Source: Chloroflexota bacterium (GTDB taxonomy: Bacteria; Chloroflexota; Dormibacteria; Dormibacterales; Dormibacteraceae). From it: DNA of 16,060 nt. The stretch spans positions 357 to 16,416 of the forward strand of contig VBJE01000076.1 of the NCBI GenBank assembly GCA_005879675.1, written 5' to 3'. Below the pieces are notes generated by a model. It was not told the DNA's origin. It was given only the letters and a program-made list of their open reading frames with translations, and made no database searches. Shown here one piece after another: positions 1 to 7,142 of this stretch. The first letter of the stretch is position 1, and each line of letters begins with the position of its first letter. The translations under genes and the position numbers were made by a program.

Positions 1-1386
1 CGCATCGTGCTCGACGGCGGCGCATACGCCTCGAGCTCGACCGCCGTGATCGCGAACGCGACCTGCTTCTCGGTCGGGCCGTATCGATGCCCGAACGCCA
101 CGATCGACGGCCTGGTCGTGTACACCAACAACCCGCCCTGCGGGGCGATGCGCGGGTTCGGCTCTGTCCAGAACTGCTACGCGCACGAGGCGCAGATGGA
201 CAAGCTCGCCGCGGCGCTCGGGATGGATCCGGTCGAGCTCCGGATCCGGAACGCCCTCGAATCCGGCGACGAGGTGATCACCGGCCAGGCCATCGACGGC
301 CCCGTCCCGGTAGCGGAGCTCCTCCGACGAGTGCGAGCGTTTCCAGCCCCCTCTCCCCATCGGGGAGAGGGTCGGGGAGAGGGGCTTGATCTGCTATCCC
401 TGCCCGGCGGCGTCTCGAACACCACCCACGGCGAGGGCGTCAAGCGCGGCGTGGGCTACGCCGCCGGCTTCAAGAACATTGGCTACTCCGAAGGCTTCGA
501 CGACTACTCCACCGCCCGCGTCCGCCTCTTCGTCCACGACGGCAAGCCGCGCGTCGAGGTCCACACCGCGGCGGCCGAGGTGGGGCAGGGCAACGTCCTG
601 GTCCAGGCCCAGATCGCGGGCAGCGCCCTCGGCGTCAACGACATCGTCGTCCTCAACGCCGACACGCGCGTCGGCTCTGCGGGATCGTCCTCCGCGTCGC
701 GCCAGACCTACATCACCGGCGGCGCCGTCAAGGTCGCCTCCGAAGCGGTCTGCCAGCGGGTCCTCGACCTCGCCGAGTCAGAGCTCCATCCCGCCCGCGA
801 GCTGCGCATCGAAGACGACTCTGTGATCGGCGCCGACGGCAAGGAGATCGTCTCCCTCGCCACGCTGCTCGGAGACGCGGTCATCGAGGAGACGCGCGAG
901 TTCCGCCCTCGCCGCACCCAGCACCTCGACCCCGAGACCGGCCAGTCGAACGCGCACATGCAGTTCGCCTTCGCCGCCCACCGGGCCGTCGTGGACGTCG
1001 ACACCGAGCTCGGCCTGGTCAAGGTCGTCGAGCTCGCCACCGCCCAGGACGTGGGCAGGGCGATCAACCCCCTCGCCGTCCAGGGCCAGCTCGAGGGTGG
1101 GGCGGCGCAGGGTCTCGGCCTGGCGGTGATGGAGGAGATCCAGGTCAAGGACGGGGTCATCCGCAACGCGTCCTTCACCGACTACCTGCTGCCCACGATC
1201 CTCGACATGCCGCCCGTGAAGATGGACATCCTCGAGCTCGGCGACCCCAACTCCCCGTACGGCCTGAAGGGCGTCGGCGAGCCCCCGACCATCTCCTCCG
1301 GCCCCGCGATCGTGGCCGCGATCCGGGCCGCGACCGGGCGCGAGGTCAGGCGCGTCCCGGTGCGGCCGCACGACCTGACGCTTTGA
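1..1386 (+). CDS. Xanthine dehydrogenase, molybdenum-binding subunit (5' end outside window)
   Basis: The frame is open from the first base, so this is the C-terminal ~461 residues of a longer protein. It would hydroxylate hypoxanthine or xanthine to urate in the cytoplasm as the molybdopterin subunit of a xanthine oxidase-family enzyme. Visible family signatures are the MRGFG segment near base 150, the GQG-containing block EVGQGNVLVQAQIAG near 580-630, and KGVGEPP near 1270. The Glu codon at 1279-1281 in the last of these corresponds to the catalytic glutamate of the family. The segment RGVGYAAGFKNIGYSEGFDDY near 450-510 is typical of bacterial xanthine dehydrogenases rather than aldehyde or CO dehydrogenases. 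A palindromic repeat adds about 12 residues in frame near base 347. The stop overlaps the next gene's TTG start (TTGA), implying translational coupling. Exact substrate within the family is inferred from the neighbours. Confidence 0.9.
   Translation, partial: RIVLDGGAYASSSTAVIANATCFSVGPYRCPNATIDGLVVYTNNPPCGAMRGFGSVQNCYAHEAQMDKLAAALGMDPVELRIRNALESGDEVITGQAIDGPVPVAELLRRVRAFPAPSPHRGEGRGEGLDLLSLPGGVSNTTHGEGVKRGVGYAAGFKNIGYSEGFDDYSTARVRLFVHDGKPRVEVHTAAAEVGQGNVLVQAQIAGSALGVNDIVVLNADTRVGSAGSSSASRQTYITGGAVKVASEAVCQRVLDLAESELHPARELRIEDDSVIGADGKEIVSLATLLGDAVIEETREFRPRRTQHLDPETGQSNAHMQFAFAAHRAVVDVDTELGLVKVVELATAQDVGRAINPLAVQGQLEGGAAQGLGLAVMEEIQVKDGVIRNASFTDYLLPTILDMPPVKMDILELGDPNSPYGLKGVGEPPTISSGPAIVAAIRAATGREVRRVPVRPHDLTL
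347..385. repeat. Palindromic repeat inserted in frame in the xanthine dehydrogenase gene
   Basis: A perfect 10-bp inverted repeat (CCCTCTCCCC at 349-358 and its complement at 362-371, loop ATC) is followed by a direct echo of the right arm, GGGGAGAGGGG, at 374-384. It encodes roughly SPHRGEGRGEGL, a low-complexity Ser/Arg/Gly/Glu stretch placed between the Pro-rich linker and the conserved LPGGVSNTT block. Family members as I recall them pass directly from one to the other. The frame is kept. It resembles the two intergenic hairpin repeats at 12451 and 15102 in its first hairpin, but lacks their second one. Confidence 0.75.
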
Positions 1387-2711
1387 CGCTGCTGATCAAA
1401 GCCGGGCTGCTGTGGACGGGCAGCCGCGAGATCGAGAACGGCTGGCTGCTCGCGCGCGACGGCGTCATCGCCGAGGTCGGGTCCGGCCCCGCCCCGCGCG
1501 CCGACGAGGTCATCGACGAGCCCAACTGCGTCGCCATGCCCGGCCTGGTCAACGCCCACGACCACATGTACCAGTGGGCGACGCGGGGCTACGTCCCGGA
1601 CGGGACGCTGTTCGAGTGGCTGCGCGCGCTGTACCCGGTGTGGGCGCGCATCGACGCGGACGTCGTGCGCGTCGCGGCCCGCGCCGCCATGGCGCGGCTT
1701 CTTCTGTCGGGCTGCACGCTCTCGACCGACCACCACTATGTGTTCCCGCACGGTCGCGAGGGCATCTTCGAGGCGCTCGTGGAAACGGCGCGCGAGCTCG
1801 GGCTGCGCTTTCATCCATGCCGCGGCTCGATGTCGCTCGGCGAGTCGCGGGGCGGGCTGCCCCCGGACAGCGTGGTCGAGGAGGAGGACGCGATCCTCGC
1901 CCACACCGAGGAGATGATCCGCCGCCATCACGACCCGAAGCCCGGCTCGATGTGCCGCGTGGTCGTCGCGCCGTGCTCGCCGTTCTCCGTCACGCCGCAA
2001 TTGATGCGCGACTCCGCGGTGCTCGCGCGCAGGCATGCCGTTCGCCTGCACACGCACCTCGCCGAGACCATCGACGAGGAGAGGTTCTGCGTCGAGAAGT
2101 TCGGCAAGCGGCCCTACGAGCTGATGGAGGACCTCGGGTGGACCGGCGACGACGTCTGGTACGCGCACGCCATCCACCTCAACGACGCCGAGGTCGACCG
2201 CGTCGCCGAGGTGAAGACCGGCGTCGCGCACTGCCCATCGAGCAACATGCGCCTTGGCGCGGGGACGTGCCGGGTGGAGGACCTCGTGCGCGCGGGAGCG
2301 CGCGTGGGCCTGGGCGTGGACGGCGCCGCGAGCAACGAGGACGCCAACCTCGCGATGGAGGCGCACCAGGCCCTGCTCCTGGCCCGCGTGCGCAACGCTT
2401 CGCCGCAGGCGCTGGACGCTCGCACCGCCTGGCGGCTCGCCACGCGCGGCGGGGCGGACTGCCTGGGGCGCGAGGACTGCGGCGAGCTCAACCCAGGGAT
2501 GTGCGCGGACGTCGCCTGCTTCCGGGTCGACGACCTGGCGCACGCGGGGATCAAAGACCTTCTCGCGGGAATGGCGCTGGCGCCGCCGGTGCGGGCGCAG
2601 ACCGTCGTCGTCGACGGGCGCGCGGTGGTCAGGGAGGGAAGGCTGCTGACCGCGGACGAGGAGGAGATCGCGCGCGAGATCGCGGTTACGAGCGCTCGCC
2701 TCGCCGGATAG
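1383..2711 (+). CDS. 8-oxoguanine deaminase-type amidohydrolase (ATZ/TRZ-like)
   Basis: A 442-residue amidohydrolase, the usual length for this branch. Metal-site residues are visible: the HxH pair H59/H61 in NAHDHMYQ, H223/H225 with E228 in LHTHLAE, H262 in YAHAIHL, and D313 in LGVDGAASNED. The run TLFEWLRALYPVWARID followed by LLLSGCTLSTDHHYVFP matches 8-oxoguanine deaminases rather than classic guanine deaminase, so the expected reaction is 8-oxoguanine to urate plus ammonia. Related enzymes act on hydroxyatrazine-like triazines, so the substrate is inferred. The TTG start lies on the stop of xanthine dehydrogenase, and both products converge on urate. The 3' end overlaps the tail of allantoinase on the other strand by 26 bases. 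Confidence 0.82.
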   Translation: MTLLIKAGLLWTGSREIENGWLLARDGVIAEVGSGPAPRADEVIDEPNCVAMPGLVNAHDHMYQWATRGYVPDGTLFEWLRALYPVWARIDADVVRVAARAAMARLLLSGCTLSTDHHYVFPHGREGIFEALVETARELGLRFHPCRGSMSLGESRGGLPPDSVVEEEDAILAHTEEMIRRHHDPKPGSMCRVVVAPCSPFSVTPQLMRDSAVLARRHAVRLHTHLAETIDEERFCVEKFGKRPYELMEDLGWTGDDVWYAHAIHLNDAEVDRVAEVKTGVAHCPSSNMRLGAGTCRVEDLVRAGARVGLGVDGAASNEDANLAMEAHQALLLARVRNASPQALDARTAWRLATRGGADCLGREDCGELNPGMCADVACFRVDDLAHAGIKDLLAGMALAPPVRAQTVVVDGRAVVREGRLLTADEEEIAREIAVTSARLAG

Positions 2712-3966
2712 GTTCCCCCTTGCCCGCGTCCACGCCCCGGACCAGCGTTTTCACCGTCCGGCCGCGGACCTTCTGCCCTTCGTGGACGCTGAACCTGTTC
2801 CGGTAGAGAAGATCGTCGCGCCTGACGACGTCCGTGCTGCCCAGGTCCACCAGCCACAGGTCCGCGTCGAAGCCAGGCGCGATGTCGCCCTTGTCCTTGA
2901 TCCCGAACCGCTCGGCGATCCTGGTCGCCGTCACGGCAGCGACGACGCGCAGCTCGAGGCCATCCTGCGCCAGCAGCAGCCGCCGCGTCGACTGGCACCC
3001 GGAGATGCCGCCCCAGATGGCGCGGAAGTCGTCGCCCTGCTTCAGCCCGAGGGTGCTCGGCGAGTGGTCCGACACGACCATCTCGACCTCGCCCGCGGCG
3101 AGCATGGCGCGAAGGTCGTCGCGGTTGCCGGCGCTGCGGAACGGCGGCGCGCATTTGCCCATTCCGCCAAGGCGCTCGAGATCGTTCTCCGAGTACAGCA
3201 GGTAATGCGGGCACGTCTCGCCGCTCACGTCGACGCCGCGCAGCTGCGCCTCCGCGATCATCGTCATGCCCTGCACCGTGCTGACATGCACGACGTGCGT
3301 GCGACAGCCGGTATCGCGGGCGAGCGAGATCAGCTCGCCGATCGCCTCGATCTCCGCGCCCGGGGGGCGCGAGGCGAGGAAATCGTCCGCACCAGGGCCG
3401 CGTGGATCTGTCAGTGAGGCCCGCGACTCCGCGTGGACGAGCAGGATCGAGCCGAGCCCCGCGATCTTCGCCATGCCCTCGCGCAGGATGTCGAGGCTGC
3501 AGGGAGGGAATTCGTCGATGCCGCTCGCGCACATGAACGCCTTGAAACCCATCGCGCCGCGTGCGACAAGGGGCGCCAGCTGATCTGTGTTGCCGGGCAC
3601 GAGACCCGCCCACAACCCATAGTCGACCTTCGCCGACCGCCTCATCGACGCCAGCTTCAGGTCGAACGCCTCGACGGTCGTGGTCACGGGAAGGCTGTTC
3701 AGCGGCATGTCGATGAACGCGGTATAGCCGCCCGCCGCAAGCGCCGCCGAGCCGTCGGCGATCGTCTCCCACTCGCTCCGTCCCGGCTCGTTGAAGTGGA
3801 CGTGCGAGTCGATCCCGCCCGGAAACACGTGCAGCCCGGCGGCGTCGATCACCTGGCCGTAGCCCTCGAGATCGCGCCCGACCTCCGCGATGTGGCCCCG
3901 GTTGACGACGATGTCCGCCTTCTCCACGCCGCGTGCGGTGACCACGGTGCCGCCGCGGATGATCAT
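2686..3966 (-). CDS. allB: Allantoinase (cyclic amidohydrolase)
   Basis: A 426-residue protein that would open allantoin to allantoate. Starting at the ATG ending at 3966 gives MIIRGGTVVT, the normal family N-terminus. The frame stays open further upstream, but that extension is Arg-rich, unlike the family, and lies over allC. Binuclear metal site: H55/H57 in DSHVHFNEPGR, the lysine expected to be carboxylated, K142 in GFKAFM, H178 in LLVHAES, the HVVHVS block near 224-229, and the SDHSPS aspartate near 300. The NEPGR motif and the SDHSPS form favour allantoinase over dihydropyrimidinase or dihydroorotase. The start overlaps the stop of the allantoate amidohydrolase gene as ATGA, so the two are probably translated together. 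It is the last gene of the - strand operon. No terminator hairpin is evident in the short overlap with the converging gene. Confidence 0.9.
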   Translation of the reverse strand: MIIRGGTVVTARGVEKADIVVNRGHIAEVGRDLEGYGQVIDAAGLHVFPGGIDSHVHFNEPGRSEWETIADGSAALAAGGYTAFIDMPLNSLPVTTTVEAFDLKLASMRRSAKVDYGLWAGLVPGNTDQLAPLVARGAMGFKAFMCASGIDEFPPCSLDILREGMAKIAGLGSILLVHAESRASLTDPRGPGADDFLASRPPGAEIEAIGELISLARDTGCRTHVVHVSTVQGMTMIAEAQLRGVDVSGETCPHYLLYSENDLERLGGMGKCAPPFRSAGNRDDLRAMLAAGEVEMVVSDHSPSTLGLKQGDDFRAIWGGISGCQSTRRLLLAQDGLELRVVAAVTATRIAERFGIKDKGDIAPGFDADLWLVDLGSTDVVRRDDLLYRNRFSVHEGQKVRGRTVKTLVRGVDAGKGEPIRRGERS

Positions 3967-5180
3967 TTCCGGGCCAGCAGCTCGAGAAAGCGGGCGAGCA
4001 CGTCGACGGCAACGCCCACGTCCGCCGCGGTCACCGACTCCGCGGGGTTGTGGCTCACCCCGCCCTTGCACCGGACGAAGAGCATGCCGACGTCCGTCAT
4101 CGACGACATGACGACCGCGTCGTGCCCGGCGCCGCTGGTGAGCTCGACCGCTCGCTGGCCGCGGTCTTTGATCGCCTGGCTGAGCAGCGTGACGAGCCGC
4201 GGCGCGCAGTGGACGGCGGCGTTCTCACCTATCGAGCGGGCCTCCATGGCGAGCTTGCGACGCTTGCCGATGTCCCGCGCGCGGGACAGCAGAGCTTCGG
4301 TGACGCGGGCGCGGACCGCATCCTGCGCGTGCCGCACGTCAAGCGTGAAGGTCGCCGAAGCGGGGATCACGTTGGCCACGCCCGGCTCGACCTGCAGCTT
4401 GCCGACGGTCGCGACCAGGCCCTCCTGGGTCGTTGCCGCGGCCTCGGCCGCGAGCACGACCTCCGACGCGGCGGGGAGCGCGTCCCGGCGCCGGTCCATC
4501 GGCACCGTGCCGGCGTGGCCGGCCTCGCCCGTGAACTGGAGCTCGACCCGGCTCTGGCCCGCGATCGCCGAGACGACGCCGACCGGCAGCCCCCTCGCCT
4601 CGAGCACGGGACCCTGCTCGATGTGCACCTCGACATATCCGAGCAGGCCGTCATGCGAACGCCGGTCGTCCGCGATCCTGGCCGGGTCGCCGCCGAAACC
4701 CCGTATCGCGTCGGCCATGGTCACGCCAGCGGCGTCGACACGTTCCAGGTCGTGAGCGTCGAACGTGCCCGCGAACGCGCGGCTACCAAGGTAGGTGGTC
4801 CCGAACCGTAGCCCCTCCTCGTCGGCGAAGGCCAGGACCTCGATCGCGAAGGGGAGTCGCCTGCCCCCGTCGTGCAGCCGCTGCACGGCCGCGATCGCGA
4901 CCATGACACCGAGCGGACCGTCGTAGCGGCCGGCGTTGCGGACCGAGTCCAGGTGCGAGCCCAGCAGCAGGGTCGAGCCGCCTTCGCCCTCGTGGCGCGC
5001 GCGCAGGTTGCCCACGTTGTCCCGGCTGACCGACATGCCTGCCTCGCGCATCCACTCGCGCACGTACTGGTGGGCGCGGCGCATCGCGTCGGAGGCGAAT
5101 GGACGGGTGATCGAGCCGGGCTCATCGGTGCAGGCGGCGAGCACGTCGCAGCGCTGCATGACTGTCGCGGCGTCCGTCAT
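3963..5180 (-). CDS. allC: Allantoate amidohydrolase (M20 family)
   Basis: A 405-residue M20-family amidase, expected to hydrolyse the ureido group of allantoate and release ammonia and carbon dioxide. Metal ligands are in place: H76 and D87 in GSHLDSVRNAGRYDG, E121/E122 in ADEEG, H186 in HIEQGP, and H377 in VSHNPAE. The HIEQGP and GEAGHAGTVPM segments are signatures of the allantoate amidohydrolase / N-carbamoyl-beta-alanine amidohydrolase / carbamoyl-amino acid hydrolase group. The adjoining allantoinase points to allantoate, but beta-ureidopropionate cannot be excluded because pyrimidine genes are also nearby. The ATG start overlaps the stop of the DUF3830 gene (ATGA), and its stop overlaps the allantoinase start the same way. 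Confidence 0.87.
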   Translation of the reverse strand: MTDAATVMQRCDVLAACTDEPGSITRPFASDAMRRAHQYVREWMREAGMSVSRDNVGNLRARHEGEGGSTLLLGSHLDSVRNAGRYDGPLGVMVAIAAVQRLHDGGRRLPFAIEVLAFADEEGLRFGTTYLGSRAFAGTFDAHDLERVDAAGVTMADAIRGFGGDPARIADDRRSHDGLLGYVEVHIEQGPVLEARGLPVGVVSAIAGQSRVELQFTGEAGHAGTVPMDRRRDALPAASEVVLAAEAAATTQEGLVATVGKLQVEPGVANVIPASATFTLDVRHAQDAVRARVTEALLSRARDIGKRRKLAMEARSIGENAAVHCAPRLVTLLSQAIKDRGQRAVELTSGAGHDAVVMSSMTDVGMLFVRCKGGVSHNPAESVTAADVGVAVDVLARFLELLARK

Positions 5181-5599
5181 TCGATCGCCGTGAAGCTGAT
5201 CTCCTGCGCGCCCCTCCAGAGCACGAGCTCGCCAAGGTCTTTCAAGCGGTCGTCGCCTTCATAGATGGTGGCGAAGTGGTTGCCCGCCAGCTGGCCCATC
5301 CTGCTGCCGAAGAGGGTCGCACCGTACGGAAACAGGATCTCGGTCTCGCTCATGCCACCCGGGTAGAGGAGCAGCTGGCCGGGCGCGGGGTGGCTCGTCG
5401 CGTTCTCGTAGCCGAGACCGAGGTCGAGCTCGCCGAAGGGGATCCAGGCCGCCTCGCCGCTCCAGCGCGCCTGGATCAGCTGCGCCTCGAGCGGCAGCAT
5501 GTTCTGGAACGCATGGCAGGACTTGGGCGCCGCCTCGGTCTCGAGCCGGGCCACGAACCGCAGGTTGCCGACCTTGATCTCCACGTCCATGCCGGACAT
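5177..5599 (-). CDS. DUF3830 family protein (cyclophilin-like fold), function unknown
   Basis: A 140-residue soluble protein matching what I know of DUF3830. It has the conserved core APKSCHAFQNMLP, then RWSGEAAWIPFGELD, YPGGMSETEILFPYG and GQLAGNHFATI. Known structures in this family have a cyclophilin-like beta-barrel; no catalytic role is established. There is no signal peptide or membrane segment. It sits between a nucleobase permease and allantoate amidohydrolase, with an ATGA overlap to the latter, so it is probably made with the ureide enzymes and may handle or bind an intermediate (inference). The start is uncertain. The ATG ending at 5599 abuts the T-run of a strong hairpin and has no clear Shine-Dalgarno; the ATG ending at 5590 also fits the family N-terminus. 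Confidence 0.82.
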   Translation of the reverse strand: MSGMDVEIKVGNLRFVARLETEAAPKSCHAFQNMLPLEAQLIQARWSGEAAWIPFGELDLGLGYENATSHPAPGQLLLYPGGMSETEILFPYGATLFGSRMGQLAGNHFATIYEGDDRLKDLGELVLWRGAQEISFTAIE

Positions 5600-5634
5600 A
5601 AAAGTAGCGCCGCCGCCCGCGTAGGCGACGGCGC
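5600..5634 (-). terminator. GC-rich hairpin with T-run between permease and DUF3830
   Basis: Read on the - strand, GCGCCGTCGCC (5634-5624) pairs with GGCGGCGGCGC (5617-5607) around a 6-base loop. That is an 11-bp stem with a single U-G wobble. It is followed by TACTTTTATG, a short T-run that runs into the first possible start of DUF3830. This has the form of an intrinsic terminator or attenuator behind the permease gene, with the downstream genes reached by read-through or by a separate promoter. The T-run is short, so termination strength is uncertain. Confidence 0.55.
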
Positions 5635-5651
5635 CACGAGGAAATCTGACT

Positions 5652-7069
5652 CTAGGCTCGGGAGCCGGCCACCCCGGCGGGACTCGGCGCCCGTCGCGAC
5701 ATCATGTTGAACACGTAGTAGAGAGCCCCCGTGAGGACGAAGCCGACGATGAACGTGATATCGCCGATCTGCGGGTATGCCTCGGGCACCTTGCCCGTAT
5801 AGATCGAGAACACGTTCGCAAAGAGGAAGACGGACACGACAAGGCCGATGCCCATCGCGGCAACACCCTGCCAGCGCTGGTACTTGGTGTCGTAGAAGAT
5901 GCTTTCGTCGCCGTAGTCGCCACGGCGCATCCAGTAGTCGGTCAGCACCACCGCGAGCCATGGGCCGATCCAGTAGCTGATCAGGAGCAGGAAGTACTCG
6001 TACTTGCTGCCCGGACCGACGTTGGCCTGGCCGACCAGACCGATGATGTACCCCAACACGCCGGCAGTCACGGCAAGAAGCGCGCGCCGCTGACGAAGCG
6101 TGAGGCCCATCTCGCGGATGCCGAGCGCGACGAGCGACATGGTGCCGCTGTAGATGTTGATCGCGTTGGCGCAGACCGCGCCGACCGCGATGCACAGCAG
6201 GGTCAAGTAGTAGAGGAGGTCGGGCATCGCCACGTGGAGCTGCACTGTGGGGATATCGGTCGGGCCCCACTTGGTGCCGGCAACCGTCGCCAGCGGACCA
6301 TGGCGCGGTTGACGGTCGGCGGCAGGTAGCGCGTGTAGTCGGCAGCGTACGGGTTCCAGCCCGCCGCGTAGCCGAAGGTCGCGGTGAACAGCAGCATGAA
6401 CCCGCCGAACTCGCCGACCACAGGGATCGGCTTGGCGGCGAAGCCGAAGTTCGCCTTGCTGAATATGAAGATCGTGGCGAGCGCGAACACGATGCCCAGA
6501 AGCGGTAGCGCCCAGCGCTCGAAGACGTGGATGAAGTTGTGGCCGAGGGTCGCGATCGCCACCTGCGCCACCACGATGATGAGGAAGGCGATCGCGAAAT
6601 GTAGGTTGACGTTGATCAGTCCTGCGAGTGCCTGGAGGGCGAACGCGCCGCTGACGCTGTTGACGATGAACCAGCCGATCGTGCCCGTGAAGGCGTTCAG
6701 GCCAGCGGGCAGGATGTTGCCTAGAAAGCCGAAGGCCCCGCGGCTCTCGACCATCATGGGCACGCCGAACTTGGGCCCCCACGATGAAAGGACGTAGTGG
6801 GTGAGCGAGCCCAGCGCGCTGCCCAGGACGATGGCGAGCGCGGTCTGCCAGAAGCTGAGACCAAAGACGGCGACGCCGAGGACGCCGACGAAGACCGTGG
6901 CGAACTCGAGGTTCGGTGACAGCCACGTCCAGAAGAGATCGATCGGCTTCCCGTGACGCTCCTTGAGCGAGATGTATTCGACGCCGCCCGGCTCGACGGT
7001 GGCGACCCTCTCCCCGTACTCGCCCTCCCGAACCGGTACGTGCTGCTCTACGTCCTGGACCGTTTGCAT
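5652..7069 (-). pseudogene. NCS1 nucleobase/cytosine-purine permease, frameshifted by internal deletion
   Basis: The N-terminal part (ATG ending at 7069, MQTVQDVEQHVPV) carries the NCS1 helices, including SSWGPKFGVPMMVESRGAFG and AAGWNPYAADYTRYLPP. It runs normally to about base 6300 and then goes out of frame. The protein resumes in another frame at ATVAGTKWGPTDIPTVQ and continues through ANAINIYSGTMSL to a normal C-terminus ending at 5652. About 20 residues normally found between TRYLPP and GTKWGP, a membrane helix, are absent, so the defect is a deletion (length 1 modulo 3) rather than a single-base slip. The two parts total about 470 residues against roughly 490-500 for the family. A good Shine-Dalgarno, AGGGAGGGG, lies 8 bases before the start. 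The original role was probably import of cytosine, purine or allantoin with the operon's enzymes. It is either a recent pseudogene or an assembly error. Confidence 0.85.
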
Positions 7070-7142
7070 AGGCGCTTCCCCTCCCTAAGGACGACCGCCG
7101 GAAATACGCCCGAAGTTTAAGCGTCAATTAGGATTCCGTCGA
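7070..7142. promoter_or_regulatory. Divergent control region between permease and cytosine deaminase
   Basis: This 73-base gap separates two divergent genes and must hold signals for both. On the - strand AGGGAGGGG (7086-7078) is a strong ribosome-binding site for the permease. A TTGACG box (7127-7122) is followed after only 15 bases by TATTTC (7106-7101), a possible but poorly spaced promoter. On the + strand AGGA at 7130-7133 is a weak ribosome-binding site for the deaminase. No clear operator palindrome was found. The middle (AAGTTTAAGCGTCAATTAGG) is notably AT-richer than the surroundings. Confidence 0.4.

Noticed and set aside
347..385. Intrinsic terminator inside xanthine dehydrogenase
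   Set aside because: The hairpin has no T-run and the reading frame continues intact into conserved sequence; a repeat insertion explains it better.
1182..2543. Long open frame on the - strand opposite the 8-oxoguanine deaminase-type gene
   Set aside because: Its translation is Arg/Ala/His-rich with no family signature, as expected opposite a GC-rich gene; the + strand protein has full catalytic motifs.
2114..4012. 632-codon - strand frame overlapping allantoinase
   Set aside because: It is an out-of-frame shadow, Arg/Ser-rich; the allantoinase frame carries all metal ligands.
3967..4071. N-terminal extension of allantoinase (35 extra residues)
   Set aside because: The extension is Arg/Gly-rich and lies over the allantoate amidohydrolase gene; the ATG ending at 3966 gives the family N-terminus and an ATGA overlap.
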